NCBI RefSeq assembly: GCF_018448925.1
Contig: NZ_RCWE01000009.1
Coordinates: forward strand, 62,001-126,000
Direction of reading: 5' to 3'
Origin: Photorhabdus akhurstii
Lineage (GTDB): Bacteria; Pseudomonadota; Gammaproteobacteria; Enterobacterales; Enterobacteriaceae
DNA: 64,000 nucleotides
The notes below the pieces were generated by a model. It made no database searches and was not told the origin of the DNA. It was given only the letters and a program-made list of their open reading frames with translations. Numbering within the stretch: the first letter of the stretch is position 1; each line of letters begins with the position of its first letter. Below, piece after piece: positions 27,781-37,082 of this stretch. The position numbers and the translations under genes were made by a program.

Positions 27781-29082
27781 TTAGTAATTCAGTAACATCT
27801 GAGGCAGCCACAAGCTCAGTTGCGGTATAAAAGTCACCAACATCAACGCGATAACCAAAGCGCAATACATGGGTACCAAAGGTTTCAATACCTTATTAAT
27901 GCTGACATCACCGATGGAACAACCCACAAACAGCGCACTCCCTACCGGCGGCGTACAAATACCAATAGCCAGGTTGAAGGTCATAATGATACCGAAATGT
28001 ACCGGATCAACCCCCATATTCTGCGCTACCGGCAGGAAAATCGGCGTAAAAATCAGAATCGCCGGAGTCATATCCATAAAAGTTCCGACCAGCAACAGAA
28101 TGATATTAATGACCAGCAGAATAACCAGTGGATTCTCAGAAACCGCCATTAGCGCATCAGCGATCAAATAGGGCAGATCCGCATTCGCCATTGCCCAAGA
28201 CATTCCCATCGATGCACCAATCAGCAACAAAACAATGGAGGTAGTCACCGCAGAATCGAGAATGATTTTTGGTAGTTTGGCGATACTGACTTCACGGTAA
28301 ATCAATACTGCTAATACAAAGCTGTATAACACGGCAATCGCCGAGGCTTCTGTGGCGGTAAAAATACCGGCAATGATCCCTCCCATAATGACCACAACCA
28401 GCATCAGGGAAGGCAATGCGCGAACCAATGTGGTGAAAAACTCGTTCCATGTCGGCTTGGGTGATACCGGATAACCTCGGCGTTTGGCAATAATTGCCGC
28501 CACAATCATCAAGGATACGCCCATCAAAATGCCGGGAATATAACCCGCCAAAAACAGTGCGGCAATTGATGTGCCGCCAGAAACCAGTGAGTAAACAATC
28601 AAAGTGTTACTTGGCGGGATCAACAAACCCGCAGGGCAGGAAGCAATGTTTACCGCAGCGGAGTATTCCGGCTCGTAACCCTCTTTTTTCTGCATTGGCG
28701 CCATCGTTCCGCCGACCGCCGCAGCCGATGCCACCGCTGAGCCTGAAATCGCGCCGAAAAACATATTCGCCATAATATTGACGTGCACCAGAGAGCCGGG
28801 CAAACGGCCGCCCATAACTTTTGCCAGATTAATCAGGCGGGCGGCGATTCCCCCCTGATTCATAATATTTCCCGCCAGAATAAAGAATGGAATAGCCAGT
28901 AAAGAGAAATTATCAACACCTACTGCCATACGTTGAGCAACCACCGTAATCGCCGCCTCCATTGGCAACGTCATCATAATTGCCAGTAATGATGACAGAC
29001 CAATCGCAAAGGATACCGGTACGCCCAGTGCCAACAACACAGCAAAACTACCGAACAACGCTAAAACCACTTGCCAATCCAT
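27781..29082 (-). CDS. TRAP transporter large permease (DctM family)
   Basis: This 433-residue integral membrane protein is the ion-coupled translocation subunit of a TRAP transporter. Hydrophobic segments fill the whole length; family features include GVPVSFAIGLSSLLAIM, AIPFFILAGNIMNQGGIA and GLLIPPSNTLIVYSLVSGG. It lies between uxuB and the small permease gene. With the binding protein it probably imports a hexuronate; the substrate is inferred from the locus. Confidence 0.92.
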   Translation of the reverse strand: MDWQVVLALFGSFAVLLALGVPVSFAIGLSSLLAIMMTLPMEAAITVVAQRMAVGVDNFSLLAIPFFILAGNIMNQGGIAARLINLAKVMGGRLPGSLVHVNIMANMFFGAISGSAVASAAAVGGTMAPMQKKEGYEPEYSAAVNIASCPAGLLIPPSNTLIVYSLVSGGTSIAALFLAGYIPGILMGVSLMIVAAIIAKRRGYPVSPKPTWNEFFTTLVRALPSLMLVVVIMGGIIAGIFTATEASAIAVLYSFVLAVLIYREVSIAKLPKIILDSAVTTSIVLLLIGASMGMSWAMANADLPYLIADALMAVSENPLVILLVINIILLLVGTFMDMTPAILIFTPIFLPVAQNMGVDPVHFGIIMTFNLAIGICTPPVGSALFVGCSIGDVSINKVLKPLVPMYCALVIALMLVTFIPQLSLWLPQMLLNY

Positions 29083-29109
29083 AAGCTCATCCTCTTCCGC
29101 CTGGTGACT

Positions 29110-29616
29110 TTATTGATTTTCAGAAACAACCGTGTCTTTACCTGAAAAATTCTGAATAAGCTCAACAATGTCTACCAGCACATAGCAAATCATCAGAACA
29201 CCACTAATTGGCAGACATAAATAGACATATCCCATCGGTAGCCCTAGCGCGGGCGTAATTTGTCCGGTTTTAAGAGTTGAGATCACCAATATCGATCCGC
29301 CATATACCAACACGATCGAAGCAAACAGCGCGATCGCGGCCTGGATCACCAAACCCACACTATTTTTGCCTATTCCCTTAAGTTTCATCGTTAACAGGTC
29401 GATAGCTAAATGGCGATGCTGACCTGTGGTATACGCCGCGCCAATCATGGCAACCCACATAAACAGATAACGAGCGAGCTCATCAGTTACCGTACTCGGC
29501 GCACCAAACACATAGCGGGAAACCACCTGCCATGTGACACAAAACACCAAAAAAACGGAAAGGCTGACGGTAAAAAATGCCAAACCTTTATTGATGCAAT
29601 ACACAAGGTTTTTCAC
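29110..29616 (-). CDS. TRAP transporter small permease (DctQ family)
   Basis: The 168-residue protein has four membrane helices and the DctQ pattern VVSRYVFGAPSTVTDELARYLFMW with QHRHLAIDLL after the second helix. It is the first gene of the minus-strand arm and precedes the large permease by 27 bp. It faces the binding-protein gene across a shared 296-bp control region. Confidence 0.92.
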   Translation of the reverse strand: MKNLVYCINKGLAFFTVSLSVFLVFCVTWQVVSRYVFGAPSTVTDELARYLFMWVAMIGAAYTTGQHRHLAIDLLTMKLKGIGKNSVGLVIQAAIALFASIVLVYGGSILVISTLKTGQITPALGLPMGYVYLCLPISGVLMICYVLVDIVELIQNFSGKDTVVSENQ

Positions 29617-29652
29617 GGGGCTTTATCCTTATTGGCCTCAATGTATGCCCTA

Positions 29653-29666
29653 TTTGATTGACCAAA
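29653..29666. promoter_or_regulatory. UxuR/ExuR-like operator, minus-arm proximal
   Basis: TTTGATTGACCAAA (29653-29666) is an imperfect version of the TTGGTNNACCAA palindrome found twice more in this locus. It lies 37 bp upstream of the small permease start. A further half-site (TGACCAAAA) follows near 29680. Confidence 0.5.
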
Positions 29667-29745
29667 TGGACAAACTGTCTGACCAAAATCAGTAAAGGAA
29701 GCTTTACGTTGCTTGGATTATAAGATCCAGGTCAAAAAAACATCC

Positions 29746-29761
29746 AGTGAGCGGGATCACA
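29746..29761. promoter_or_regulatory. CRP-like site in the hexuronate control region
   Basis: AGTGA-GCGGGA-TCACA (29746-29761) matches the CRP consensus TGTGA-N6-TCACA except for its first base. It lies midway between the divergent TRAP genes, where catabolite activation would be expected. Binding is inferred. Confidence 0.55.
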
Positions 29762-29800
29762 AACTGACTGGTTCACCCATTGTGCCGATTATTTTGTGAT

Positions 29801-29814
29801 ATTGGTCAACCAAA
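29801..29814. promoter_or_regulatory. UxuR/ExuR-like operator upstream of the TRAP binding protein
   Basis: ATTGGTCAACCAAA contains the perfect palindrome TTGGTCAACCAA (29802-29813), about 100 bp before the dctP-type start. The same palindrome core recurs upstream of the GntR gene, the likely binder. Confidence 0.65.
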
Positions 29815-29912
29815 TTGCTTTTACTTTTTGACGAAATCCGAAGTGATGCTTATGGTTTGACCGTCAGTTCAGTTGTGCCCGTAACCTATTTACAACAATT
29901 GGAGAACGAATA

Positions 29913-30893
29913 ATGAGCAATGCTAAGCGTATTTTATCTACTGTAATCGGAGCGATATTTGCCTTAGGCGCGTCACAAGTTATGGCAGTAACAACATTAA
30001 AACTCAGCCATAACCACAACCGCGACCATGCAGTACACAAGGCAATGACTCAGTTTGCTGATGAAGTTCGCCAAAAAACGAATGGTGATGTTCGTATTCG
30101 GATCTATCCAGACGCACAATTGGGTAATCAACGGGAATCGATGGAACTGATGCAAAATGGCGCACTGGATTTAGTCAAATCCAATGCCGCAGAACTGGAA
30201 GCTTTCTCGCCCGCTTATTCTGCTTTTAACTTACCTTATCTGTTCCGTGATAAAGTCCATTACGAAAAAATTAAAAACGGCGAGATTGGCAAAGAGATTC
30301 TGGCATCCAGCAAAAACCGCGGCTTTATTGGCATAACCTACTATGAAGCCGACGCTCGCAGCTTCTACGCCAAAAAACCGATCCGCACGCCTGATGATCT
30401 AAAAGGTATGAAAATTCGGGTTCAGCCTAGCCCAACCGCCATTTCAATGGTGAAAAACTTAGGCGGTAATCCAACACCATTGGCTTACGGCGAGCTGTAT
30501 ACTGCTCTACAACAGGGTGTCGTAGATGCCGCAGAAAATAATATTCCCTCTTTTAGTCTGAGCCGTCACAGTGAAGTTGCCAGATACTTCTCACTGGATA
30601 AACATACGATGGTGCCAGATGTCCTTGTTATTTCTACTAAATCGCTAAATAAGCTGTCATCAGAACAACAAAAAATCCTCATAAATGCGGCAACCCACTC
30701 TTCGGAATATATGACCAAATTATGGGAAAAATCAGAAGAGAAAGAGCGCCAGAATGCAGAGAAAATTGGGGTCCAGTTCGTCGATGTGGATCAAAAATCG
30801 TTTGAAGAAGCGGTCAAACCTATGTATGACGATATTAAGAAAAGCGATCCAATGCTTTACCGTATGGTAGAACGTATCCGCGCAGTCAGATAA
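29913..30893 (+). CDS. TRAP transporter substrate-binding protein (DctP family)
   Basis: The 326-residue protein has a signal peptide (ILSTVIGAIFALGASQVMA, cut near residue 26) and a DctP-type body: KLSHNHNRDHAVHKAMTQFA, QLGNQRESMELMQNGALD and the carboxylate-binding Arg region MKIRVQPSPTAISMVKNLGG. It acts in the periplasm and delivers an acid sugar to the DctQM permease encoded divergently. GGAGAA precedes the start. Confidence 0.93.
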   Translation: MSNAKRILSTVIGAIFALGASQVMAVTTLKLSHNHNRDHAVHKAMTQFADEVRQKTNGDVRIRIYPDAQLGNQRESMELMQNGALDLVKSNAAELEAFSPAYSAFNLPYLFRDKVHYEKIKNGEIGKEILASSKNRGFIGITYYEADARSFYAKKPIRTPDDLKGMKIRVQPSPTAISMVKNLGGNPTPLAYGELYTALQQGVVDAAENNIPSFSLSRHSEVARYFSLDKHTMVPDVLVISTKSLNKLSSEQQKILINAATHSSEYMTKLWEKSEEKERQNAEKIGVQFVDVDQKSFEEAVKPMYDDIKKSDPMLYRMVERIRAVR

Positions 30894-30898
30894 TCATT

Positions 30899-30925
30899 GG
30901 CGAAGGCCAAATGGCCTTCGCCTTT
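30899..30925 (+). terminator. Hairpin after the TRAP binding-protein gene
   Basis: GGCGAAGGCC (30899-30908) pairs perfectly with GGCCTTCGCC (30913-30922) around an AAAT loop, then TTT. It may limit read-through into the regulator gene. Confidence 0.75.
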
Positions 30926-30936
30926 AAACGGCATTT

Positions 30937-30948
30937 TTGGTTGACCAA
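30937..30948. promoter_or_regulatory. UxuR/ExuR-like operator upstream of the GntR gene
   Basis: TTGGTTGACCAA is a perfect palindrome 62 bp before the regulator start and equals the complement of the site at 29802-29813. It suggests autoregulation. Confidence 0.65.
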
Positions 30949-31010
30949 TTTCCATTTCTGACTATTATCTACACAATAGCATCGATAATCATGACAACAA
31001 TAGCGACACC

Positions 31011-31754
31011 ATGAAGCACTTATTTGAGCCAAAACGTCCTTATCAAGAAGTCGGCATCACATTAAGAGAGATGATTGCCAACCAGAAATATCGTATTGGG
31101 GATCGCCTACCGCCGGAGCGAGAACTTGCTGAATTATTAGGGGTTTCCAGAACGGTTGTGCGTGAAGCATTAATTATGCTCGAACTCGAAAACCTTATTG
31201 AAGTCCGCAAAGGTTCCGGAATCTATATTATTAACCGTTCTCACCTGCCAACTTCTTCTTCATGCTCAGTTAACGCAGCGGGACCTTTTGAACTATTACA
31301 AGCTCGCCAATTACTGGAAAGTAATATTGCCGAATTTGCCGCCATGCAAGTGACACCAAATAACATTGCTAATATGCGTCGAGCATTGCAAAAAGAATCC
31401 GAAGATTTGGCCTCCGGTGAAGATGAATCCGGTGACAGAGAGTTCCATCTGGCGATTGCGGAAGCCACCCATAACAGTATGTTAGTTGAGCTGCTTAAGC
31501 AATCTTGGGCATGGCGGGAAAATAATCCTATGTGGCAGAAACTGCACACGCGAATTACCGATAAAGATTATCGTAAAGAGTGGCTGCACGACCATCAGAT
31601 CATTTTATCCGCCATGATCAAGAAAGATCCGGCGGCAGCTAAACAAGCAATGTGGCAACATTTAGAGAATGTGAAATTACGTTTACTGGAATTGTCTGAT
31701 GTTGACGATCCCTATTTCGACGGTTATCTCTTTAATTCATATCCCTGTAAATAA
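31011..31754 (+). CDS. GntR/FadR-type regulator, UxuR/ExuR-like
   Basis: The 247-residue protein has the GntR winged helix (YRIGDRLPPERELAELLGVS then RTVVREALIMLE) and a C-terminal FCD ligand domain with the metal-binding Asp/His pattern (DREFHLAIAEATHN). In E. coli, UxuR and ExuR repress hexuronate genes until fructuronate or a related acid binds. Position next to uxuA and the repeated TTGGTNNACCAA sites support that role. Confidence 0.85.
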   Translation: MKHLFEPKRPYQEVGITLREMIANQKYRIGDRLPPERELAELLGVSRTVVREALIMLELENLIEVRKGSGIYIINRSHLPTSSSCSVNAAGPFELLQARQLLESNIAEFAAMQVTPNNIANMRRALQKESEDLASGEDESGDREFHLAIAEATHNSMLVELLKQSWAWRENNPMWQKLHTRITDKDYRKEWLHDHQIILSAMIKKDPAAAKQAMWQHLENVKLRLLELSDVDDPYFDGYLFNSYPCK

Positions 31755-31791
31755 GTTTTTATTCTAGCGTTTGTATATAAGGTAGATAACA

Positions 31792-32979
31792 ATGGAACAA
31801 ACCTGGCGTTGGTTCGGCCCAAATGATCCTGTTTCTTTAGATGATATTCGTCAGGCTGGTGCAACCGGCATCGTTACCGCATTACACCATATGCCTAACG
31901 GATACGTTTGGAACAAAGACGAAATCTTGGCCCGTAAAGCCCTTATCGAAAATAAGGGGCTTATCTGGTCAGTTGTTGAAAGCGTGCCTGTCCATGAAGA
32001 GATTAAAACTCAGACCGGTCACTATCAACAATGGATTAATAACTACAAAACTTCACTGAAAAATTTAGCAGAATGTGGCATCGATACCGTTTGCTATAAC
32101 TTTATGCCTGTATTGGATTGGACACGCACCGATCTGGAATACTCACTCCCTGATGGTTCCAAAGCCTTACGTTTTGATCAAATTGCCTTTGCCGCATTTG
32201 AAATCTATATTCTCAAACGTCCAAATGCAGAAGCTGATTACACCGTCGAAGAACAAGCTCAGGCAAAAGTCTATTACGACAACATGTCTGCTGCTGATAT
32301 TAGGAAACTCACCACTAATATTATTGCCGGTCTGCCGGGGGCCGAAGAGGGATATACGTTAGCAGAATTTCAGGCGCAATTAGATCGCTACAAAGATATT
32401 ACCCGCGATAAGCTGCGTGAACATTTGGCTTATTTTCTACACCAGATTGTTCCTGTTTGTGAGGAATATAATTTACGTCTGGCAATTCACCCGGATGATC
32501 CGCCCCGCCCTATTCTGGGCTTACCACGTATCATTTCCACCATTGAAGATATTGAATGGCTGACCACCATTGAACCAAGCCCAGTTAACGGCATTACCAT
32601 GTGCACCGGCTCCTACGGTGTTCGTGGTGATAATGATTTGGTTGAAATGATTAAATGTTATGGCAACCGAATCTATTTTACTCACCTGCGCTCCACCCAA
32701 CGGGAAGAGAACAGCAAAACTTTCCATGAAGCCTCTCATTTAGCAGGTGATGTGGATATGTATAACGTAGTGATGGAAATCCTGCGTGAAGAATATCGCC
32801 GTAAACAAGCTGGAGATAACCGTTTGATACCTATGCGTCCTGATCACGGCCATCAAATAATTGATGACCTAAGAAAACAGACTAATCCCGGTTATTCCTG
32901 CATTGGCCGATTAAAAGGTTTGGCAGAAATTCGTGGTCTGGAATTAGGTTTAAGACGAGCGTTTTTTGAAAATAAATAA
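31792..32979 (+). CDS. uxuA: Mannonate dehydratase
   Basis: UxuA dehydrates D-mannonate to 2-keto-3-deoxygluconate. The 395-residue TIM-barrel enzyme starts [19 protein letters not shown] and has [19 protein letters not shown], a metal-binding Cys/His region ([16 protein letters not shown]) and the PDHGHQ end motif. It follows the regulator by 37 bp and completes the route to KDG. Confidence 0.96.
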   Translation: MEQTWRWFGPNDPVSLDDIRQAGATGIVTALHHMPNGYVWNKDEILARKALIENKGLIWSVVESVPVHEEIKTQTGHYQQWINNYKTSLKNLAECGIDTVCYNFMPVLDWTRTDLEYSLPDGSKALRFDQIAFAAFEIYILKRPNAEADYTVEEQAQAKVYYDNMSAADIRKLTTNIIAGLPGAEEGYTLAEFQAQLDRYKDITRDKLREHLAYFLHQIVPVCEEYNLRLAIHPDDPPRPILGLPRIISTIEDIEWLTTIEPSPVNGITMCTGSYGVRGDNDLVEMIKCYGNRIYFTHLRSTQREENSKTFHEASHLAGDVDMYNVVMEILREEYRRKQAGDNRLIPMRPDHGHQIIDDLRKQTNPGYSCIGRLKGLAEIRGLELGLRRAFFENK

Positions 32980-33007
32980 TGAATTTAAGTTATTCACTAT
33001 ATTTACT

Positions 33008-33031
33008 AGTAACCCTAAAAAGGGTTACTTT
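33008..33031 (+). terminator. uxuA terminator
   Basis: AGTAACCCT pairs perfectly with AGGGTTACT around an AAAA loop, 28 bp after the uxuA stop, followed by a short T-rich stretch. Confidence 0.8.
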
Positions 33032-33196
33032 ATTTAGATGAAGCCACGTTAAAGCAATTGACTACAACTTTATATACAAGCTCAATTTAAGCTAAAATTT
33101 TAATTTATTATTTTAGTTGATTTATTAATATATAAATTGGAGGTGAAAACATAAAATTTTTATCGGGCTTTTTATTTTCCAATAAATAATAATAGG

Positions 33197-33367
33197 TTAT
33201 GCCAACTTATTTTCAGCCTCACCTGTCGTATAATCCTTAGATTTATTTTCACCAGATGTCTGTAGGTTACGATAGGCTCTCAATCCACCTTTCTTCCAAT
33301 CTGGCCATTGTTCAACTATTTTACTCGCTTCACTTAAATAAGCCAAAAACTCCTCTCTCTTAGTCAT
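33197..33367 (-). CDS. Small 56-residue protein coupled to the AvcD-like deaminase
   Basis: The ATG at 33367 overlaps the deaminase stop as ATGA, and AAAGGAG lies 9-15 bases upstream, so translation is coupled. The product begins MTKREEFLAYLSEASKIVEQ and continues WPDWKKGGLRAYRN, ending in a polar tail with Lys, Glu and Thr. The helical start and the WPDWKK motif look like a real, conserved small protein, but I cannot name a family. Its role with the deaminase is inferred only from coupling. Confidence 0.7.
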   Translation of the reverse strand: MTKREEFLAYLSEASKIVEQWPDWKKGGLRAYRNLQTSGENKSKDYTTGEAENKLA

Positions 33368-34863
33368 TTCTTTAACTCCTTTATTAAGTTATCTACGTTA
33401 GCTGCTGATTCGGTTTCTTTTTCTATATAAGATAATGATAACATCTTCATTCTCAGCCTTCCATCCTTTCTATGCCATCTAATAATTTTTCCATTCTTAT
33501 TTTTTCTTTTTATTTTATATCCTATCCCCAGATTTATTGAAAATAAATTAAAAAAACAGCGAGGTCCAACACCCACAAATGGTTCAAAAATTACTTTATT
33601 ATCATAAGACTCTTCTTCAAATGTCGAAATAGAGTCAGGGTGAAAATCAAAAGCTTTACTTTTAGGATAAGGCTCAATATATACGACCCGCCGTATGCCA
33701 CTAGCGACAATATGTTTTGCACAGTTATGGCAAGGAAATGTAGTACAATATAGTATCCCATTATGAGTGCTAATGTTACTTCTTGCACATGCCAAGATAG
33801 CTTCCATCTCAGCATGTACAACCCTACCATATTCGGTAATATCCTTTATCTTGCTATTTAGGAGACATCCTCTAAACTTTTCTTTTTGTTCCTCTTCAAT
33901 ATCTCCAAGTATATCTTCAATAATTAATCCTTTCTCTTTAGCATTTGAATCTTCACCTATCTTATAATCTCTACCATTTTCAACATCTTCAATTGAATCT
34001 CCTACATAATCAGGCCAATATAATCCTCCGCCAAATCGTGGCACATCATTAGCTCCAGTTGAGATTATGTTTTTATCTTTCGTTAACACAGCACCAACCT
34101 GACGGGAAAGATCTCCTGATCGCAAAGAAGCAGAAAAAGCCATAAACATAGCGTATTCATCAAAGGTTGGTGTGACATATGGGTTACCAAAAATAAGATC
34201 TAATATTCTCCATATATTATTATCGGTCTTATTTTTATTTCCATCATAATTTATAAAGAAATCTGATAACTCATAAGTATCTCGAGTACGCTGTCCCCAC
34301 TTATTCCCTTCATTGGAATCACGATTAATCAATTCTCTAGCTTTTACTTCATCAATACATTTATCAACGATAAGATTTCTTAATCTCTGAGATTCACTCG
34401 TATATACACCTATCAAGAAAAACCCATTTGCATAAATCTCCCTTAATGCATTGACTTCATCCGGGTGTTTGAGGGAATGTATAATATACGCCCTCCTAAT
34501 AGATGGTATTGATGAAAAATTCTTTTTTTTCCTTCTTTTATTTATTTCTGCCACAGCAGCTAATGCCAATATAGAATTATCCTTGCTAGTCTCTCGTAAA
34601 TAATTACCTTCTGACATTAAACAACTTATCCTCTCATAATTATTCTTTGTTGAGGGAATATCTCTTAATACCGAGATGATTTCAGAAGATATTCTTATCT
34701 CCTGTACATCATACCTGAACGCATTAAGTTTCTGTGTTATAGAGTCTTTAATTATTTCCAAATCCGTTCCTACAGCACCAACTAACCCAATAACGACCTC
34801 AGAATCAAAATCACAAAGCATCTGATTATTCTCAGATAGATATGTTTTATTTATATTAATCAT
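33364..34863 (-). CDS. AvcD-like anti-phage deoxycytidylate deaminase
   Basis: The 499-residue protein joins an N-terminal P-loop-like domain (GLVGAVGTDLE, residues 26-36) to a C-terminal cytidine/dCMP deaminase domain. The latter has His350-Ala-Glu352 (HAEMEAILA) and the zinc pair Cys378/Cys381 (FPCHNCAKHIVASGI). This is the layout of AvcD / anti-phage dCTP deaminases, which deplete dC nucleotides during infection; in Vibrio, AvcD is held by the AvcI RNA. All catalytic residues are present. A 56-residue gene follows by ATGA overlap. Confidence 0.85.
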   Translation of the reverse strand: MININKTYLSENNQMLCDFDSEVVIGLVGAVGTDLEIIKDSITQKLNAFRYDVQEIRISSEIISVLRDIPSTKNNYERISCLMSEGNYLRETSKDNSILALAAVAEINKRRKKKNFSSIPSIRRAYIIHSLKHPDEVNALREIYANGFFLIGVYTSESQRLRNLIVDKCIDEVKARELINRDSNEGNKWGQRTRDTYELSDFFINYDGNKNKTDNNIWRILDLIFGNPYVTPTFDEYAMFMAFSASLRSGDLSRQVGAVLTKDKNIISTGANDVPRFGGGLYWPDYVGDSIEDVENGRDYKIGEDSNAKEKGLIIEDILGDIEEEQKEKFRGCLLNSKIKDITEYGRVVHAEMEAILACARSNISTHNGILYCTTFPCHNCAKHIVASGIRRVVYIEPYPKSKAFDFHPDSISTFEEESYDNKVIFEPFVGVGPRCFFNLFSINLGIGYKIKRKNKNGKIIRWHRKDGRLRMKMLSLSYIEKETESAANVDNLIKELKK

Positions 34864-35216
34864 GTTAAATATTTCTGCCTATTATCGTTTTACTCTACTT
34901 AAAATAGCCATTAATTATATTTATAAAAAATGGATAATAACATTCAAACAAATATAATTTCGCAGCTAAATATAGATTTTTTATTTACTATACCCTGTAC
35001 ATTACGATTTAAACTATTCTTCTAACACCAAGTTAGGAAAGATTAATTAACACTACATAATTTACCCTTTTTCGTAAATTCACCTCCATTCTATTATAAT
35101 AAAGACTAAATTATATCTCCAATTAGAGGGAAGAGGTATCCCTGACGTATCAAAGACGATGAGAATATAAACCAAAAACAATCCATGAAGCAATTAAAAT
35201 ATAAAAATGTGTCGGA
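34864..35216 (-). other. Gap upstream of the deaminase; candidate AvcI-type RNA region
   Basis: This AT-rich stretch contains the deaminase promoter. In Vibrio the AvcI antitoxin RNA lies just upstream of avcD, so the same could apply here. A small hairpin (AATTTAC with GTAAATT, 35059-35080) was seen, but no RNA gene can be assigned from the sequence alone. Confidence 0.3.
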
Positions 35217-35248
35217 CAGGCAGAACATAATCAAAATAGTTCTGCCTG
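35217..35248 (-). terminator. Terminator of hydrolase copy 1
   Basis: CAGGCAGAAC pairs perfectly with GTTCTGCCTG, 101 bp after the copy 1 stop. The same hairpin family follows every copy of the array. Confidence 0.75.
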
Positions 35249-35348
35249 AAAATAAATAGATTAGATAGAAAATATCTTTATGCTCTCAATCGAACCTCTT
35301 CATCCTACAAAAAACATCGTTCTTAGTTCATATTTACATCCCTATCAA

Positions 35349-36938
35349 TTAAACCGGGACAAACTCTATCTTCCAACAACGTGAATCATTGACATAAAGA
35401 CGAGGTTTATTTGTGTCATGATTTAATTCGAAATCAATAATAAGTTGAGTACTGGTAGATAAATAACTATTCTCATAAGCCCATCGTAAGACCTCTTTTT
35501 TTCCAGGCAAGACAATCGCATCAATATAAAGATCATGACCGGATGCTTCAATATTGACAATTGATTCCGTTTCGTTATTATAATAGCGACCTGATAATCG
35601 ATGAATATCAATATCACCTTTACCAGTCATCTTCTTCAAATAGAAAACATTGTCATTTTCATCAATCTGTTCCAGTGCGATAACACTGTTATTTTCAATG
35701 ATCGGTCTGAACCGGATTTCTCCACCCTTCTCTTGGAATGTTCCATCGGCGTTAAAGATAATCGGATTACCTTTCTCGAATAAATTACCTAATAAATAGC
35801 AATCTTCCTTGGTAATAATATAGGGATAGGGATCAGCCCCCTTGAACATACCGGTAATATCAATATTACTGGTTAGGCAATGCTCTGACTCAATCATACC
35901 AGTGTTAAATAATACATTGAGACATTGATTAGTAAACTCAACACTATTAATACCTGTTGCAGCAGTAATCACAATACCTAATTTAGCATCAGGTAAAACA
36001 CAAACATCAGCTTTAAAACCACCATAGGCGCCATCGTGCCGTATTATCTTTTGCCCTTCACGTTGGCTGATCATCAAACCGTAAGCATAATTGTTGCGAT
36101 TGCCATTGGCTAAATTTGGCATACGAGATAAATGAGGCAACATATCCCGAACAATCGATGGTGAATAAAATGCTTTCATCCAGCGGCATAAATCACTCAC
36201 TGTAGAACGCAGCCCCGCACTACCTATAGTTGAATCGTTGTGATCATATCTTATCCATTGATTTGAATCTTCGTTATAGACATAACCTATCGCCCGATCA
36301 GAGATAATCTCAGTAACATCATCATAGAAAGAGGTATTATTCATCTTTAATGGAATAAAGATATTCTCTTTCGCATATTCTCTTAACGATTTACCCGAAA
36401 CCACTTTGATGATTTCTGCCAACAAATTATAGCCTGTATTGCTATAGCGAAAATATTCCCCGGGCGTAAAATTAAGATTTTGTTGCCGTTGGATCAGTTT
36501 TCTCAATAAATCTATACTGCGGTGGTCAAAATCTGAATTTTTACCGGCAAAGCCATAAGGAACATATTTATCCCGTAGCCCACTGGTATGATGAATAAGA
36601 TGCTCAATGGTAATACCAGAGAAATGTTTCGGGAAATAATCCACATATTTTTCAACTTTATCCTTGACGTTAATCTTTCCTTCTTTCTCCAACAAGGCTA
36701 TACAAAAAGCGGTGAATTGTTTCGAAACACTCGCCATATAGAATTTCGTATTTGGGGTTATGGCAACAGCATGTTCAATGCTGGCTTGCCCGATATATCG
36801 CTTATAAATGGTTTCATCTCCGTGGGTAACAGCAACTGCGAGGGCACCGCCATTTTTCTTATTTTCAATATTAACCAATTCGTCTATTTTCTTGAGAAGC
36901 AACTTAATTTTATTTTTAGATATAGTAGATTCCATCAT
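35349..36938 (-). CDS. Serine hydrolase (beta-lactamase family, S12-like), array copy 1
   Basis: First of eight tandem paralogues (numbered left to right). The 529-residue protein has a beta-lactamase/DD-peptidase fold signature: Ser70-Val-Ser-Lys73 (SxxK), Tyr165-Ser-Asn167 (YxN) and His301-Asp-Gly303. The last ~170 residues form a separate beta-rich domain (PYPYIITKEDCYLLGNLFEK, RFRPIIENNSVIALEQIDEN). No signal peptide is visible, so it is probably cytoplasmic. Its upstream gap is only 144 bp and lacks the Fur-like box of most copies. Substrate unknown. Confidence 0.88.
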   Translation of the reverse strand: MMESTISKNKIKLLLKKIDELVNIENKKNGGALAVAVTHGDETIYKRYIGQASIEHAVAITPNTKFYMASVSKQFTAFCIALLEKEGKINVKDKVEKYVDYFPKHFSGITIEHLIHHTSGLRDKYVPYGFAGKNSDFDHRSIDLLRKLIQRQQNLNFTPGEYFRYSNTGYNLLAEIIKVVSGKSLREYAKENIFIPLKMNNTSFYDDVTEIISDRAIGYVYNEDSNQWIRYDHNDSTIGSAGLRSTVSDLCRWMKAFYSPSIVRDMLPHLSRMPNLANGNRNNYAYGLMISQREGQKIIRHDGAYGGFKADVCVLPDAKLGIVITAATGINSVEFTNQCLNVLFNTGMIESEHCLTSNIDITGMFKGADPYPYIITKEDCYLLGNLFEKGNPIIFNADGTFQEKGGEIRFRPIIENNSVIALEQIDENDNVFYLKKMTGKGDIDIHRLSGRYYNNETESIVNIEASGHDLYIDAIVLPGKKEVLRWAYENSYLSTSTQLIIDFELNHDTNKPRLYVNDSRCWKIEFVPV

Positions 36939-36988
36939 TAACTCCCTTATTTAAGGTTATATAAAAATAACATATATACAGTATGATA

Positions 36989-37018
36989 AGGCAGAATAAT
37001 AATATGGAAATTCTGCCT
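36989..37018 (-). terminator. Terminator of hydrolase copy 2
   Basis: AGGCAGAA pairs with TTCTGCCT, 65 bp after the copy 2 stop and 50 bp before copy 1. It is the shortest hairpin of the set. Confidence 0.7.
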
Positions 37019-37082
37019 AATATAATTCAATCAATTCTACCGGAAAAACACTATTCTCAACTCGTGTTCACAACACTATCAA

